Source: an uncultured Allomuricauda sp.
Lineage (GTDB): Bacteria > Bacteroidota > Bacteroidia > Flavobacteriales > Flavobacteriaceae
Direction of reading: 5' to 3'
Length of the DNA: 36,258 bases
Assembly: GCA_937899065.1 (NCBI GenBank)
Contig: CALBPG010000084.1
Span: 1 to 36,258, forward strand
Shown: piece by piece, positions 34,630 through 36,258 of the stretch
Position numbering within the stretch: the first letter of the stretch is position 1
How the letters are laid out: the number at the start of each line of letters is the position of its first letter
Notes under the pieces: generated by a model
What the model was told of the DNA's origin: nothing
The model's input: the letters and a program-made list of their open reading frames with translations, nothing else
Database searches by the model: none
Translations under genes and position numbers: made by a program

Positions 34630-36004
34630 GGGGCTGTTTCATTTTTTGAAGATATGCTTTGGTAGCCATGTTTATTTTTGGTGCTAATAACAATACTGCA
34701 ATCATATTAGGAATTACCATCAAAGCGTAGGACAAATCAATAAGGTTTTTGACCACTTCCAAAGAGGCAATTGCAGCGAACACAATCATAATCACAAAAT
34801 ATACATTGTACAGCTTTCCAATTTTGGCGTTGGTTAAAAAGGATAAGCATTTAACACCATAATAGGAATATGTAAATAAGGTTGATAAGGCAAAAGCGGA
34901 AACGATGACCATTAACAAGATGCCACCCCAACTTCCCAAAGAGGTGTTGAAGGCATTCAGCGTCATTACGATGCCGCTTCCTTCTTCAAGATATGCACCG
35001 CTTAAAATCAAAACTATCGCTGTGAACGTACACACCAAAATGGTATCAATAAACGGTCCTAACATGGCAACTAAACCTTCTCTAATCGGCTCATCATTTT
35101 TGGATTGGCCGTGATACATCGGCGCAGAACCTAAACCCGCTTCATTGGAAAACATGGCCCTACGCACACCAATAATAACCAACCCCCAGAAACCGCCAGT
35201 AACAATGGTCTTAAAGTTCCAAGCCTCAGTAATTATAAGTTTTAAGGAAGGTCCAACTTTAGAGGCGTTGGCAATCATGACCAAAATGACCGTCAACAAA
35301 TACACAACCACCATGGTTGGCACCAGAGCCGTGGCCACTTTGGCAATATTTTTTAGTCCCCCAAAAATGACAAAAGATGAAATAATGGCAAGAACTATTC
35401 CTATTACCAATTTCCAATTGAACAGCGGGTCTGCTTCGCTCCCACCCAAAGCCACCAGACTTTCTTCTGGTTGAACGACATTCATAAAGGTTTCGGTGAA
35501 CTGATTCGCGGTAAAAACCCCCAAAAAACCAAACAATCCTGCGATGCTAAAAAAGATGGCCAAAGGTTTCGCTTTTTTCCCCAACCCTTTAGTCATGTAA
35601 AACATAGGACCACCTTGCAGTTTCCCATCGGAATCTTGTCCGCGAAACATAATGGACAACCCGCAGGAATAAAACTTGATGCACATGCCTATTAAAGCGG
35701 TCATCCAAATCCAAAAAACAACACCAGGTCCACCGTCGTGAATGGCAATAGCCACTCCTGATATGTTTCCTAGACCCACAGTGGCAGCAACCGCAGCGGA
35801 TAACGCTTGCAAGGAACTCACATCGCCTTTTGCTTTGTTATCGTCATACTTCCCTGCCGTAATGGCAATGGCATGCCCAAAAAACCGATAAGGCATAAAC
35901 TTGGAATACACCATCAAAAACAACCCGCCGCCTATCAAAAGAATGAACATGGGCCATTCCGTAGCAGATATGGCATTGACCAAAAAATCGTTCAGTTGTT
36001 CCAT
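34622..36004 (-). CDS. Alanine/glycine:cation symporter (AGCS family)
   Basis: A 460-residue membrane carrier with about 11 helices. Family marks are TVGLGNISGVAIAIHDGGPG (about 76-95), FYSCGLSIMFRG, LQGGPMFYM, the GFWGLVIIGVRRAMFSNEAGLGSAPM block and GAYLEEGSGIVM. It takes up alanine or glycine with Na+ or H+ across the inner membrane. Substrate specificity within the family cannot be read off. The start is ATG 36004 (MEQLNDFLV). Upstream on the other side is the initiator tRNA, 178 bases away, with a set of repeated TTCAAAACAA blocks in between. Confidence 0.95.
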   Translation of the reverse strand: MEQLNDFLVNAISATEWPMFILLIGGGLFLMVYSKFMPYRFFGHAIAITAGKYDDNKAKGDVSSLQALSAAVAATVGLGNISGVAIAIHDGGPGVVFWIWMTALIGMCIKFYSCGLSIMFRGQDSDGKLQGGPMFYMTKGLGKKAKPLAIFFSIAGLFGFLGVFTANQFTETFMNVVQPEESLVALGGSEADPLFNWKLVIGIVLAIISSFVIFGGLKNIAKVATALVPTMVVVYLLTVILVMIANASKVGPSLKLIITEAWNFKTIVTGGFWGLVIIGVRRAMFSNEAGLGSAPMYHGQSKNDEPIREGLVAMLGPFIDTILVCTFTAIVLILSGAYLEEGSGIVMTLNAFNTSLGSWGGILLMVIVSAFALSTLFTYSYYGVKCLSFLTNAKIGKLYNVYFVIMIVFAAIASLEVVKNLIDLSYALMVIPNMIAVLLLAPKINMATKAYLQKMKQPHA

Positions 36005-36019
36005 GCGTCGAAGATATAC

Positions 36020-36128
36020 AATTCAAAACAAGAGTTAGCACCCCCTCCTTGAGTATAAGAGATACTTTGACTCCACTCAACATTAGTTCGACCTATTGTT
36101 TTGAATTCGCTTCGCTTTTCAAAACAAG
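36020..36128. repeat. Three copies of a TTCAAAACAA block, one inverted
   Basis: AATTCAAAACAA occurs at 36020-36031; its reverse complement at 36096-36107; and TTCAAAACAAG again at 36118-36128. The last two form a hairpin with a 10-bp stem and a 12-base loop. They lie between the AGCS start and the tRNA promoter; no T-run follows on the plus strand, so terminator function is unlikely and an operator or structured leader is open. Confidence 0.6.
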
Positions 36129-36138
36129 GTCTCACTAA

Positions 36139-36171
36139 TTTGGAAATATGTTTAAAAGAGTTGTATATTTG
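36139..36171 (+). promoter_or_regulatory. Promoter of the initiator tRNA gene
   Basis: TTTG at 36139-36142 (-33) and TATATTTG at 36164-36171 (-7), 21 bases apart, which fits the Bacteroidota housekeeping-sigma promoter closely. The expected transcription start is a few bases before the tRNA at 36183. Confidence 0.85.
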
Positions 36172-36182
36172 CCGTCCGATAT

Positions 36183-36255
<73 letters not shown>

Positions 36256-36258
36256 CAA

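Overview
The window looks like chromosome from a marine-type member of the Flavobacteriaceae (Bacteroidota). The reasons are flavobacterial protein families (a met-zincin protease, DUF6607, GSCFA, DUF4230, DUF5522, HmuY, a long aromatic amino acid hydroxylase, MG2/plug-type proteins), a clear TAnnTTTG -7 promoter element in front of several genes, weak Shine-Dalgarno sites and lipoproteins with acidic residues after the Cys. I see no phage genes, transposase, rRNA or CRISPR array. Coding density is high and no stretch over about 180 bases lacks a gene or named element.

Layout. 1-2088 (+): the 3' half of a secreted met-zincin protease, a small membrane protein and an LTXXQ/Spy-like periplasmic protein, closed by a strong terminator. 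2147-3889 (-): a PhoD-type Tat lipoprotein phosphatase. 4018-5310 (+): a VOC protein and an SH3-like secreted protein. 5388-10981: a divergent iron/haem-type locus. On the left (-) are DUF6607, a covalent-FMN domain protein and a 4-TM membrane protein. On the right (+) are a TonB-dependent receptor, an IPT/TIG-HmuY lipoprotein and a DoxX-like membrane protein. The two arms share a 99-bp intergenic region with promoter-like elements facing both ways. 11171-12331: an MFS transporter. 12367-12882: a DUF559 endonuclease-like gene bracketed by inverted two-hairpin elements. 12963-16335 (-): a tightly coupled four-gene operon (small membrane HEXXH protein, ACC deaminase/D-cysteine desulfhydrase-like enzyme, glucosaminidase-LysM lipoprotein, hemL).

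16456-19157 (+): DUF5522, a DUF4136 lipoprotein and an aromatic amino acid hydroxylase. 19147-25047 (-): alaS, GSCFA, DUF4230 and an M61-like PDZ peptidase, with start/stop overlaps at the first two junctions. 25152-28331 (+): an M23 peptidase overlapping a MerR regulator, then lemA and two TPM-domain genes. 28362-36004 (-): an MG2-like protein with a TonB-plug-like segment, der, a choice-of-anchor I lipoprotein, era and an AGCS amino acid:cation symporter. 36183-36255 (+): initiator tRNA-fMet behind a textbook flavobacterial promoter.

The most interesting parts are the divergent haem-type locus, where a covalent-flavin protein and an unrecognised membrane partner with His residues at a helix boundary sit opposite HmuR/HmuY-like genes, and the DUF559 unit, whose flanks are inverted copies of one structural design and so look like an element that moves or has moved.
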